A stretch of 5,923 bases of DNA from DTSX01 sp964008355 (lineage in GTDB: Bacteria > Pseudomonadota > Gammaproteobacteria > Steroidobacterales > UBA11654). The stretch covers positions 1 to 5,923 of the forward strand of contig CAXGBD010000074.1 in the NCBI GenBank assembly GCA_964008355.1. Direction: 5' to 3'. Positions 1 through 5,923 of the stretch are shown here, in pieces. A program made the translations under genes and the position numbers. Position 1 is the first letter of the stretch. Each line of letters starts with the position of its first letter. Below the pieces are notes generated by a model, which saw only the letters and a program-made list of their open reading frames with translations, was not told where the DNA came from and made no database searches.

Positions 1-20
1 AATAATTTAAAAGGAAATGA

Positions 21-61
21 TTATAGCAATAAGTGTTTATTAAGGTATATGATTGCTATGA
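21..61. repeat. inverted repeat, 10-base arms
   Basis: ATAGCAAT at 23-30 is perfectly complementary to ATTGCTAT at 52-59. The arms extend outward by one G-U pair (22 with 60) and one A-U pair (21 with 61), leaving a 21-base loop. It could be a protein-binding operator or a weak mRNA hairpin. There is no T-run after it, so it is not a terminator for transcription from the left. A chance match in AT-rich DNA is possible. Confidence 0.4.
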
Positions 62-80
62 AAATTCTTGCGACTAGTTT

Positions 81-110
81 TTTAAAGTAGTAGAAAATAA
101 TTTTTATATT
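81..110 (+). promoter_or_regulatory. possible sigma70-type promoter for the operon
   Basis: TATATT at 105-110 matches the -10 consensus at 5 of 6 positions, and TTTAAA at 81-86 matches the -35 consensus at 4 of 6, with an 18-base spacer. Another -10-like box, TAAAAT, lies at 124-129 but has no good -35 partner. In DNA this rich in A and T such matches are expected by chance, so only the general location upstream of tkt is reasonably supported. Confidence 0.25.
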
Positions 111-154
111 TTTGTGTATACGATAAAATTACTTAATTTAGTGTTAAATCAAAT

Positions 155-159
155 AAGGA
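155..159 (+). promoter_or_regulatory. ribosome binding site that decides the tkt start
   Basis: AAGGA at 155-159 is the only good Shine-Dalgarno match near the tkt N-terminus. It lies 6 bases before the ATC at 166, a normal spacing, but 39 bases before the first in-frame ATG at 199, which is too far. ATT at 160 directly abuts the site and is too close. Its placement supports translation starting at 166. Confidence 0.6.
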
Positions 160-165
160 ATTAAC

Positions 166-2166
166 ATCGAAAAACAAATATTAGCCAATGCAATAAGAAT
201 GCTCTCCTGTGATGCTGTTCAAAAAGCAAACTCTGGTCATCCCGGTATGCCAATGGGTATGGCTGATATCGCAGAAGTATTATGGAATGAGTTCCTAAGA
301 CATAATCCCAACAATCCTTTTTGGTCGAATAGAGATCGTTTTGTTTTATCCAACGGACACGGTTCTATGTTGCTTTATTCACTGTTACATTTGAGTGGTT
401 ACAATCTTTCTATCGATGACCTAAAAAACTTCAGGCAATTCGATTCAAAAACCCCAGGACACCCTGAGCTTGACCTAGATCTTGGTATTGAAACTACCAC
501 AGGTCCCTTGGGTCAGGGTATCGCAAATGCTGTTGGAATGGCCTTGGCAGAAAAGGTACTTGCCAGTAAATATAACCAGGAGCAATATAATGTGATCGAT
601 CATTTTACTTACGTTTTTACAGGTGATGGTTGTTTGATGGAAGGTGTTTCACACGAAGCCTGTTCACTTGCAGGAACCCTGAAACTAGGTAAGTTGATTT
701 GTTTTTATGACGACAATGGTATTTCCATTGATGGTGATGTAGCAGGATGGTTTGCAGAAGATGTAGCAAAAAGGTTTGAAGCTTATGGTTGGCACGTGAT
801 CGACGGCATTGATGGACACAATCCAGAGGAGATTAAACAAGCAATCAAAGCGGCACAAGCAGAAACTGGTAAACCTTCAATTCTTGCCTGTAAAACCATT
901 ATCGGTTTTGGTTCTCCTAATAAAGCTGGCACTGCAGACACCCATGGAGCTCCTTTAGGCGATGAAGAAATTAGTGAGGTGAGAAAAGCACTCAACTGGG
1001 AATACGATCCATTTGAAATTCCGGAACAAATTAAAAATGCGTGGGATGCATCTCAACGAGGTGCTACAGTCGAAACAGCTTGGGTCGATTTACTCAAGGC
1101 ATACACATCAGATTTTCCGGAACAAGGCAATGATTTAGAGAGTAGACTGAACCCTGATTTTTCAAGTGTAAGATTCGACGGTCTACAAGAACTGATTGAG
1201 GATTTGCAAACCAATGATGATCCAGTTGCAACCAGAAAGTCTTCCTTGATTGTATTAAATGCATTGGCAAGAGATTTTCCAGAACTCCTTGGAGGTTCTG
1301 CTGATTTAACTGGTTCAAATTGTACTTATCATCAGACCTCAAAAGCCATTACTCCGGATGATACGAATGGTAACTATGTGTTTTACGGGGTCAGAGAATT
1401 TGGAATGGCAGCGATCATGAATGGTATGAGTTTGCATGGAGGTATGATTCCTTATGGTGGCACATTCTTGACTTTTGCAGATTATTCTAGAAATGCATTG
1501 CGTATGGCAGCGATGATGGAACTAGGCGTGATCCATATTTTTACCCATGACTCAATTGGGTTGGGCGAAGACGGACCCACCCATCAGCCCATTGAACACA
1601 TCCCCAGCCTAAGATTGATACCTGGGTTGAACGTATGGCGTCCTTGCGATACGACCGAGACCGCCGTGGCTTGGCAGTCTGCGATTCAGTGTAGAACTAG
1701 TCCTTCCGCACTGATCCTGACCAGACAGTCATTGCCACAATATCAAAGATCTCCAGAGCAACTACAAAATATTTTATGCGGTGGTTATATTTTACATCAG
1801 GAGGAGAATGATTCATTGGATGCAGTCATTATCGCCACTGGATCAGAAATACAGCTTGCCATGAATGCTGCCAGTAAAGCGGCACAAAATGGTCATCAGG
1901 TCAGGGTGGTTTCCATGCCATGTTTGGATATTTTTGAACTGCAACCGGAGACATATCAGTACTGTGTTGTACCTGAAGGTTTTGAAAAAGTGATGATTAT
2001 TGAAGCCTCTAAAGCCAGTGGATGGAGTCAATATCGAAGCCCGAAAGGGATCGTCATCGGGATGGATTCTTTTGGCAAGTCCGCCCCTGCACCAGAACTA
2101 TTTGAACATTTCGGATTTTCAGATGACAATGTGTACCAACAATTAATGACTATGATTGAAAAATAA
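166..2166 (+). CDS. tkt: transketolase, probable AUC start
   Basis: Transketolase (EC 2.2.1.1) is a cytosolic ThDP- and divalent-metal-dependent homodimer. It moves two-carbon ketol units between sugar phosphates in the pentose phosphate and Calvin pathways. Numbering from the ATC at 166 gives 666 residues against about 663 in E. coli TktA. Visible residues are His25, His65 and His99 in the substrate site, the ThDP motif GDG at 153-155 ending at Asn184, His260, catalytic Glu411 in GVREFG, His473 in GEDGPTHQP and Arg520. Start choice: the codons between 166 and 198 encode EKQILANAIR, matching the TktA N-terminus (RKELANAIR), and the frame has a stop at 154-156 with no ATG, GTG or TTG before 199. 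Starting at 199 would remove this conserved helix and lacks a ribosome site. The ATC may also be a misread ATG. It is the first gene of the operon, 14 bases before gap. Product identity is certain; the start is less so. Confidence 0.95.
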   Translation: MEKQILANAIRMLSCDAVQKANSGHPGMPMGMADIAEVLWNEFLRHNPNNPFWSNRDRFVLSNGHGSMLLYSLLHLSGYNLSIDDLKNFRQFDSKTPGHPELDLDLGIETTTGPLGQGIANAVGMALAEKVLASKYNQEQYNVIDHFTYVFTGDGCLMEGVSHEACSLAGTLKLGKLICFYDDNGISIDGDVAGWFAEDVAKRFEAYGWHVIDGIDGHNPEEIKQAIKAAQAETGKPSILACKTIIGFGSPNKAGTADTHGAPLGDEEISEVRKALNWEYDPFEIPEQIKNAWDASQRGATVETAWVDLLKAYTSDFPEQGNDLESRLNPDFSSVRFDGLQELIEDLQTNDDPVATRKSSLIVLNALARDFPELLGGSADLTGSNCTYHQTSKAITPDDTNGNYVFYGVREFGMAAIMNGMSLHGGMIPYGGTFLTFADYSRNALRMAAMMELGVIHIFTHDSIGLGEDGPTHQPIEHIPSLRLIPGLNVWRPCDTTETAVAWQSAIQCRTSPSALILTRQSLPQYQRSPEQLQNILCGGYILHQEENDSLDAVIIATGSEIQLAMNAASKAAQNGHQVRVVSMPCLDIFELQPETYQYCVVPEGFEKVMIIEASKASGWSQYRSPKGIVIGMDSFGKSAPAPELFEHFGFSDDNVYQQLMTMIEK

Positions 2167-2180
2167 ATGAGGAGATTGGG

Positions 2181-3194
2181 ATGGCAGTAAAAATTGCGAT
2201 TAACGGCTACGGCAGGATTGGCAGGAATATCTTAAAAGCTTTGTTTGAAGGTGACAAGACCAATGCATTGGAAATTGTGGCAATCAATGATCTTGGTGAT
2301 GCTGAAAGCAATGCCTATCTGACCAAGTATGATACGGCTCATGGTATCTTTCCTTTCGATGTTGAGGTTAATGACGATTGTCTAGTGATTGGCGGCAAAC
2401 AAATTCAAGTTTTTTCAGAAAGAGATCCTGAGAAACTTCCATGGCAGGATTTGGGAGTGGAAGTGGTACTCGAATGCACCGGATTTTTTAGAACACGGGA
2501 ACTGGCAAGCAAACATCTAAAAGCTGGGGCTAAAAAAGTTGTAATTTCGGCACCGGCTGGTACAGACATTGATGCCACTATTGTTTATGGTGTGAATCAC
2601 CATACGCTCTCCAAGGAACATGAGATTATTTCCAATGCTTCCTGTACCACCAATTGTCTTGCTCCTTTGGCGTTGCCACTCCATCAAGCGATTGGAATCG
2701 AAAGTGGAATTATGACCACCATACATGCATACACTAACGATCAGGTGCTAACCGATGTTCTCCACAAGGATCTTAGAAGAGCTCGTTCAGCAACTCAATC
2801 CATGATTCCGACCAAAACTGGAGCCGCATCAGCAGTAGGTTTAGTATTGCCGGAACTTCAAGGAAAACTCGATGGCTTTTCAATCAGGGTGCCCACTATC
2901 AATGTATCCTTGGTTGATCTTAGTTTTATTGCGTCTAGACCGACAATGATCGAGGAGATCAATGAGGTGATCAAAGTAGCTGTATCCGGTCCATTAAAAA
3001 ATGTTTTGGACTACAGCGATGGTCCTCTGGTTTCAGTTGATTTCAATCACAATCCAGCTTCATCGACTTACGATGCAACCATGACCAAAGTCCAAGAGGG
3101 CACTTTAGTGAAAGTTTGCTCATGGTATGACAATGAATGGGGTTTCTCCAACCGAATGCTGGATACCACATTGGCATTAATGAACGCCAGCTAA
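2181..3194 (+). CDS. gap: glyceraldehyde-3-phosphate dehydrogenase, type I
   Basis: This cytosolic homotetramer catalyses reversible phosphorylating oxidation of glyceraldehyde-3-phosphate to 1,3-bisphosphoglycerate. The 337 residues are the normal length. Visible are the Rossmann motif INGYGRIGR (7-15), the cofactor-contacting Asp37 in AINDL, the catalytic motif SNASCTTNC with Cys155, His182 in TTIHAYTND, the S-loop with HKDLRRARSA (195-204) and the closing WYDNEWGFSNRM. The motif PTKTGAA (210-216) favours GAPDH over the paralogue erythrose-4-phosphate dehydrogenase (Epd), which often occupies this place next to pgk in enterobacteria and pseudomonads. Asp37 suggests NAD preference, although the Leu-Pro pair typical of strictly NAD-dependent enzymes is Val193-Leu194 here. 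The start is fixed by GAGGAG at 2169-2174, 6 bases before the ATG. In a Calvin-cycle organism the gene would be called cbbG; nothing in the window decides that. Confidence 0.96.
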   Translation: MAVKIAINGYGRIGRNILKALFEGDKTNALEIVAINDLGDAESNAYLTKYDTAHGIFPFDVEVNDDCLVIGGKQIQVFSERDPEKLPWQDLGVEVVLECTGFFRTRELASKHLKAGAKKVVISAPAGTDIDATIVYGVNHHTLSKEHEIISNASCTTNCLAPLALPLHQAIGIESGIMTTIHAYTNDQVLTDVLHKDLRRARSATQSMIPTKTGAASAVGLVLPELQGKLDGFSIRVPTINVSLVDLSFIASRPTMIEEINEVIKVAVSGPLKNVLDYSDGPLVSVDFNHNPASSTYDATMTKVQEGTLVKVCSWYDNEWGFSNRMLDTTLALMNAS

Positions 3195-3213
3195 CCCAAT
3201 AGCGAGGGTCGAA

Positions 3214-4383
3214 ATGATATTCCCTCAAATGAAAGACCTTGATCTTCAGGGGCAAAAGACCATGCTCAGATTGGATCTTAATGTACCCATAGAAAATGGT
3301 CAGATTACCAGTGATGCGAGAATAGAAGCTGCGATTCCAACCATTTTGGCAGCCCAAGAGCAGGGAGGGAAAGTGATTATTCTATCGCATTTGGGTAGAC
3401 CTGATCCAGGGGCGCTGAAAGCAATTGATTCCCTACAACCAGTAGCTGAAAAGCTAGCACAGCTAAGTGGTCAACAAGTTCACTTTGAACCCAACTGGAT
3501 TGAATCAATACCGGATATTGACAATGGTATCGTTGTCTGTGAGAACGTGAGATTTCATGAAGGCGAAACATCCAACAGCGAGGCATTATCTAAACAAATA
3601 GCATCCTTGTGTGATGTCTATGTGATGGATGCTTTTGGTACAGCCCACAGAAAACATGCCACTACCTATGGAGTTATCACTTTTGTGCAAACAGTGTGTG
3701 CCGGACCCTTATTGACCTCGGAAATTGAATCATTGAGCAAAGCCATGCAGGCACCTGAGAGACCTTTAGTGGCAATTATTGGAGGAGCCAAGGTTTCATC
3801 TAAACTGGGAGTTATTGAAACACTAGCTGGCATTTGCGATCACATCATTGTTGGTGGGGGTATTGCCAACACTTTTTTAGCTGCTGCCGGGATAGAGACG
3901 GGTAATTCACTGATTGAAAAAGACATGATTGCAATGGCGGGAAATATTCTTAAGAGTAACAAAGTCAATATACCCCTCCCTGACGATGTTACGGTTGCAA
4001 AAAAATTATCTCCTGAGTCTGAAGCAGTCAAGAAAAGTGTGGTCGATATAGAAAAGGACGATCAAGTTCTCGACATCGGTCCAAAGACCGCAGAAGTATA
4101 TAAGTCTATTATAGACTCTGCTAGAACTATCATTTGGAACGGTCCGTTGGGCGTGTTTGAAATAGACCAGTTCAGTGGAGGTACCGAAGCATTGGCACTG
4201 GCTGTAGCAGAGAATAATAGTTATACCCTTGTCGGTGGGGGTGATACTGTTGCAGTACTAGAAAAATATGGGATTAAGGATTCTATCGATTATATTTCAA
4301 GCGGTGGAGGCGCCTTTCTAGAGTTCATTAAAAGTGGCACACTCCTTTCATTGGAAGTAATATCTAGGCACACTAAAAGCTAA
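3214..4383 (+). CDS. pgk: phosphoglycerate kinase
   Basis: This monomeric cytosolic enzyme (EC 2.7.2.3) interconverts 1,3-bisphosphoglycerate plus ADP and 3-phosphoglycerate plus ATP. The 389 residues match the usual bacterial length (about 387-395). The N-terminal phosphoglycerate-binding domain shows RLDLNVP (19-25), Arg36, SHLGRP (58-63), NVRFHEGE (111-118) and DAFGTAHRKHA (139-149). The C-terminal nucleotide-binding domain shows GGAKVSSKL (190-198), NGPLGVFE (309-316), GGGDTVA (341-347) and SSGGGAFLE (362-370). The last is usually STGGGA; Ser for Thr is conservative. The ATG at 3214 follows GAGGG at 3204-3208 by 5 bases. A second in-frame ATG at 3229 is possible but lacks its own ribosome site, and the longer form fits the family N-terminus. 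It lies 19 bases after gap and takes that enzyme's product directly. No frameshift or lost active-site motif is seen. Confidence 0.97.
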   Translation: MIFPQMKDLDLQGQKTMLRLDLNVPIENGQITSDARIEAAIPTILAAQEQGGKVIILSHLGRPDPGALKAIDSLQPVAEKLAQLSGQQVHFEPNWIESIPDIDNGIVVCENVRFHEGETSNSEALSKQIASLCDVYVMDAFGTAHRKHATTYGVITFVQTVCAGPLLTSEIESLSKAMQAPERPLVAIIGGAKVSSKLGVIETLAGICDHIIVGGGIANTFLAAAGIETGNSLIEKDMIAMAGNILKSNKVNIPLPDDVTVAKKLSPESEAVKKSVVDIEKDDQVLDIGPKTAEVYKSIIDSARTIIWNGPLGVFEIDQFSGGTEALALAVAENNSYTLVGGGDTVAVLEKYGIKDSIDYISSGGGAFLEFIKSGTLLSLEVISRHTKS

Positions 4384-4394
4384 GGAGAAATAAA

Positions 4395-5675
4395 ATGCTA
4401 CTCAGATTTTTCGCTCTGTTTACCAAAGCAACCAAGGTTGAGGCCCATGAGATCAAAGCCGTATTCTTGTCCTTCGCTTTTGTCTTTACTATTTTGGCAT
4501 CCTATTACATTCTCCGTCCTGTGCGTGACGCTATGTCCAGTGACTGGACCGATGTAGAATTGAGTACGATCTGGACGTTTACTTTCCTCATTAGTTTTAT
4601 TGTGGTATCACTATATGGTTTTGCATGTTCGAAAATAAAATTTAAGTTCTTGGTCCCCAGTGTTTACGGATTCTTTGCACTAACTTTTTTACTACTATTT
4701 CTGTTGATTCAGTTCTTTCCCGATTTAAATCTAATCAACCAAATATTCTATATTTGGGTCAGTGTGTTCAGCCTGCTCAATATTTCTGTATTTTGGAGCT
4801 TTATGGCCGATACCTATAATAAGGAACAGGCAAAAAGACTCTTCGGTTTTATTGCATCTGGCAGTAGTCTTGGGGCCATATTTGGACCGATTATTGCTTT
4901 GGCACTTGCCGGAGTAGCTGGCTCCGACAGTTTGATTTTGATTTCCGCAAGTATGTTACTGATACCGATTGCTATAGTTTTTCATCTTGAAAAAATAAGA
5001 GTAGCGGAACTACAAAACACTACTGCTTCCGAGTTTAATGAGCAACCAATGGGTTCGAATATTCTTGCAGGATTCAAAACCTTTGCCACTACCCCTGTCC
5101 TCTTGGGCATTGGCTTGTTTATCGTTCTCTATTCTGGGATTAGTACCTTTGTTTATTTTGAGCTGAAAAATATCTTGGCGAGTATCGATCAAGATACAAG
5201 GACTCAAATATGGGCTGGCATGGATTTGGCGGTAAATGTTTTGGCGGTTTTGACGGCAATGTTTGGCACCGGTCGTTTGGTCACTAGATTTGGACTGAGT
5301 GTTACTTTGCCTTTGGTGCCAATGATTATTATTGTAGGATTGTTGCTGGTTACCTTATCACCAATGCTTTGGGCTGTTGTCGGATTACAAGTTGTAAGGA
5401 GAGCAGGAGAATATGCAGTGACTAAGCCAGGCAGAGAAATGTTATTTACAACCGTAGACAGAGATACCCGTTTTAAGGCAAAAAGTGTCATCGATGTTGT
5501 AGTTTATCGAGGTGGAGATATTTTTTGGGCGTGGGCCTTTACAGGTCTGACTCAATTGTTGGGATTCGGGTTGGCATCGATTGCATTTGTTGGTGCCGTG
5601 ATTGCTTCTGCATGGTCTCTACTAGCTTTTAAGCTAGGAAGGTATTTTGATAGTCATCAAATCAATGAAAATTAG
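4395..5675 (+). CDS. ATP/ADP antiporter (NTT/Npt1-Npt2/TLC) family carrier
   Basis: This is an inner-membrane protein of 426 residues with about 12 hydrophobic segments, near 22-40, 60-76, 85-107, 115-137, 148-173, 178-197, 232-256, 272-291, 301-320, 322-338, 373-391 and 393-413. A polar loop at 198-225 splits two halves of six. Family signatures are YYILRPVRDAM (37-47), FWSFMADTYNKEQAKRLFG (133-151), and a C-terminal block with RRAGEYAVTKPGRE (335-348) and KAKSVIDVVVYRGGD (361-375). These fit the NTP/NDP exchange carrier family of obligate intracellular bacteria and plastids, whose shorter relatives occur widely in free-living proteobacteria with unproven substrates. Arg44 sits where, in my alignment from memory, the characterised exchangers carry an important Lys. 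AAGGAG (4382-4387), overlapping the pgk stop, fixes the start. The 11-base gap implies co-transcription with pgk. Adenylate exchange is therefore only a family name here, not a demonstrated role. Confidence 0.85.
   Translation: MLLRFFALFTKATKVEAHEIKAVFLSFAFVFTILASYYILRPVRDAMSSDWTDVELSTIWTFTFLISFIVVSLYGFACSKIKFKFLVPSVYGFFALTFLLLFLLIQFFPDLNLINQIFYIWVSVFSLLNISVFWSFMADTYNKEQAKRLFGFIASGSSLGAIFGPIIALALAGVAGSDSLILISASMLLIPIAIVFHLEKIRVAELQNTTASEFNEQPMGSNILAGFKTFATTPVLLGIGLFIVLYSGISTFVYFELKNILASIDQDTRTQIWAGMDLAVNVLAVLTAMFGTGRLVTRFGLSVTLPLVPMIIIVGLLLVTLSPMLWAVVGLQVVRRAGEYAVTKPGREMLFTTVDRDTRFKAKSVIDVVVYRGGDIFWAWAFTGLTQLLGFGLASIAFVGAVIASAWSLLAFKLGRYFDSHQINEN
5622..5637. repeat. short perfect inverted repeat at the end of the carrier gene
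   Basis: CTAGCTT at 5622-5628 and AAGCTAG at 5631-5637 form 7-base complementary arms around TT. It lies inside the last codons of the carrier gene and about 35-50 bases past the bcp stop on the other strand. Neither strand has a real U-run after it (GAAGGTATTTTG on plus, TAGAGACC on minus), so it is not a classical intrinsic terminator. It might stabilise the bcp 3' end, or simply reflect the codons for LAFKLG. Confidence 0.35.
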
Positions 5676-5923
5676 CTACCTAGTTGCTTCAAATCATTAA
5701 TTACTTCTGCAGAGTGAATATCTGAATCGACTTTTTTATAATGTTTAACAATTTCACCATCTGGATTGATGATAAATGATTGGCGTTTAGCGATTGTCAT
5801 CAGCATAAACTTCCCTAAAACGCCATAATTCTCCGCACAACTCTTATCTACGTCGGCAAGAATAGGAAATGGAAGACTGTACTTTTCGCTAAATTCTTGA
5901 TGAGATTTAACATTATCCAAACT
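5672..5923 (-). CDS. bcp: peroxiredoxin, Bcp/PrxQ family (C-terminal part)
   Basis: This is the last 83 residues of a thiol peroxidase that reduces hydrogen peroxide and organic hydroperoxides using thioredoxin or a similar donor. The gene runs off the right edge, and its N-terminal half, including the peroxidatic Cys, is not in the window. Family features are SLDNVKSH (usual GVSxDxxxSHxxF), YSLPFPILAD (fragment residues 15-24), YGVLG (33-37) and RQSFIINPDGEI, whose Arg47 corresponds to the conserved active-site Arg. Cys29 in DKSCAENYGV falls where atypical 2-Cys PrxQ proteins have their resolving Cys in helix alpha-3. The TTG at 5918-5920 is an internal Leu codon, not a start, because the similarity continues upstream to the window edge. 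Its stop codon overlaps that of the convergent carrier gene. It is probably an independent transcription unit. Confidence 0.9.
   Translation of the reverse strand, partial: SLDNVKSHQEFSEKYSLPFPILADVDKSCAENYGVLGKFMLMTIAKRQSFIINPDGEIVKHYKKVDSDIHSAEVINDLKQLGS

Larger units (their letters stand above)
1..165 (+). other. AT-rich leader upstream of the tkt operon
   Basis: This stretch is about 20% G+C (33 G or C in 165 bases), far lower than the genes that follow, and holds no ORF of convincing length. It contains an inverted repeat (21-30 with 52-61), two tiny ORFs preceded by AAGG (17-43, 8 codons; 49-90, 13 codons), a small ATTTA/TAAAT hairpin (136-149) and several weak promoter-like boxes. No divergent gene start is visible on the minus strand, and the end of any upstream gene is not recognisable. 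The most economical reading is the promoter and 5' untranslated region of the operon. Confidence 0.6.

Noticed and set aside
136..149. ATTTA/TAAAT mini-hairpin as an operator or riboswitch
   Set aside because: A five-base A/T-only stem is too weak and too likely by chance in 20% G+C DNA.
160..162. ATT at 160 as an alternative tkt start
   Set aside because: It touches the AAGGA motif directly, leaving no spacer, so ATC at 166 is the better near-cognate candidate.
188..196. Mini-ORF ATGCAATAA just upstream of the ATG at 199
   Set aside because: Only two codons, in a different frame, inside the conserved tkt N-terminal coding region and without a ribosome site; most likely chance.
199..201. 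ATG at 199 as the tkt start
   Set aside because: It cuts off the conserved LANAIR segment and has no properly spaced ribosome site; the AAGGA at 155-159 is too far away. It remains possible only as weak internal initiation.
2181..3194. Erythrose-4-phosphate dehydrogenase (epd) instead of gap
   Set aside because: The PTKTGAA motif and AIND-type cofactor motif fit GAPDH; Epd usually has a DTKLAA-type sequence and Glu in the latter place.
3043..3357. 104-codon minus-strand ORF across the gap-pgk junction, and other antisense ORFs
   Set aside because: They lie opposite strongly conserved genes, show no recognisable domain and lack good ribosome sites; they are reading-frame shadows.
5622..5650. 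Intrinsic terminator at the end of the operon
   Set aside because: The hairpin lies inside coding sequence, its stem is short and AT-rich, and no uninterrupted U-run follows on either strand.
5918..5920. TTG as a start of a short 82-residue minus-strand gene
   Set aside because: The Leu lies inside the conserved peroxiredoxin motif (SLDN, usual GVSxD) and the peroxidatic domain must lie upstream, beyond the window.

Overview
The window looks like a piece of a gammaproteobacterial (or closely related proteobacterial) chromosome. The transketolase aligns from end to end with E. coli TktA as I recall it. The GAPDH carries the S-loop typical of the proteobacterial tkt-gap-pgk cluster. The order tkt-gap-pgk is a recurrent proteobacterial arrangement, known for example from Legionella- and Coxiella-type genomes, where pyk usually follows. 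Coding DNA is moderately AT-rich, and the 165-base leader is only about 20% G+C. The genus cannot be determined from this sequence.

Layout: bases 1-165 are an AT-rich, non-coding leader with weak promoter-like elements, an inverted repeat and two tiny ORFs of doubtful significance. Four same-strand genes follow with gaps of 14, 19 and 11 bases, almost certainly one operon: tkt (transketolase), gap (glyceraldehyde-3-phosphate dehydrogenase), pgk (phosphoglycerate kinase) and a 12-helix carrier of the ATP/ADP antiporter (NTT, Npt1/Npt2, TLC) family. The carrier converges on a minus-strand bcp/prxQ peroxiredoxin that leaves the window at the right edge. The two stop codons overlap.

How the genes fit together: transketolase makes or consumes glyceraldehyde-3-phosphate. 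Gap oxidises it to 1,3-bisphosphoglycerate, and Pgk converts that to 3-phosphoglycerate with ATP formation; the reverse direction serves gluconeogenesis or the Calvin cycle. The carrier family is named for adenylate exchange, but the substrate of its members in free-living bacteria is not established, so a link to Pgk-derived ATP is only a hypothesis.

Two points deserve attention. First, tkt has no usable ATG/GTG/TTG start that covers its conserved N-terminus. Homology and a well-placed ribosome binding site both point to an AUC codon at 166, which is either a real rare start or a base error. Second, an NTT-family carrier sits where pyruvate kinase often lies in related operons. I found no RNA gene, CRISPR array, insertion sequence or clear defence or mobile system.
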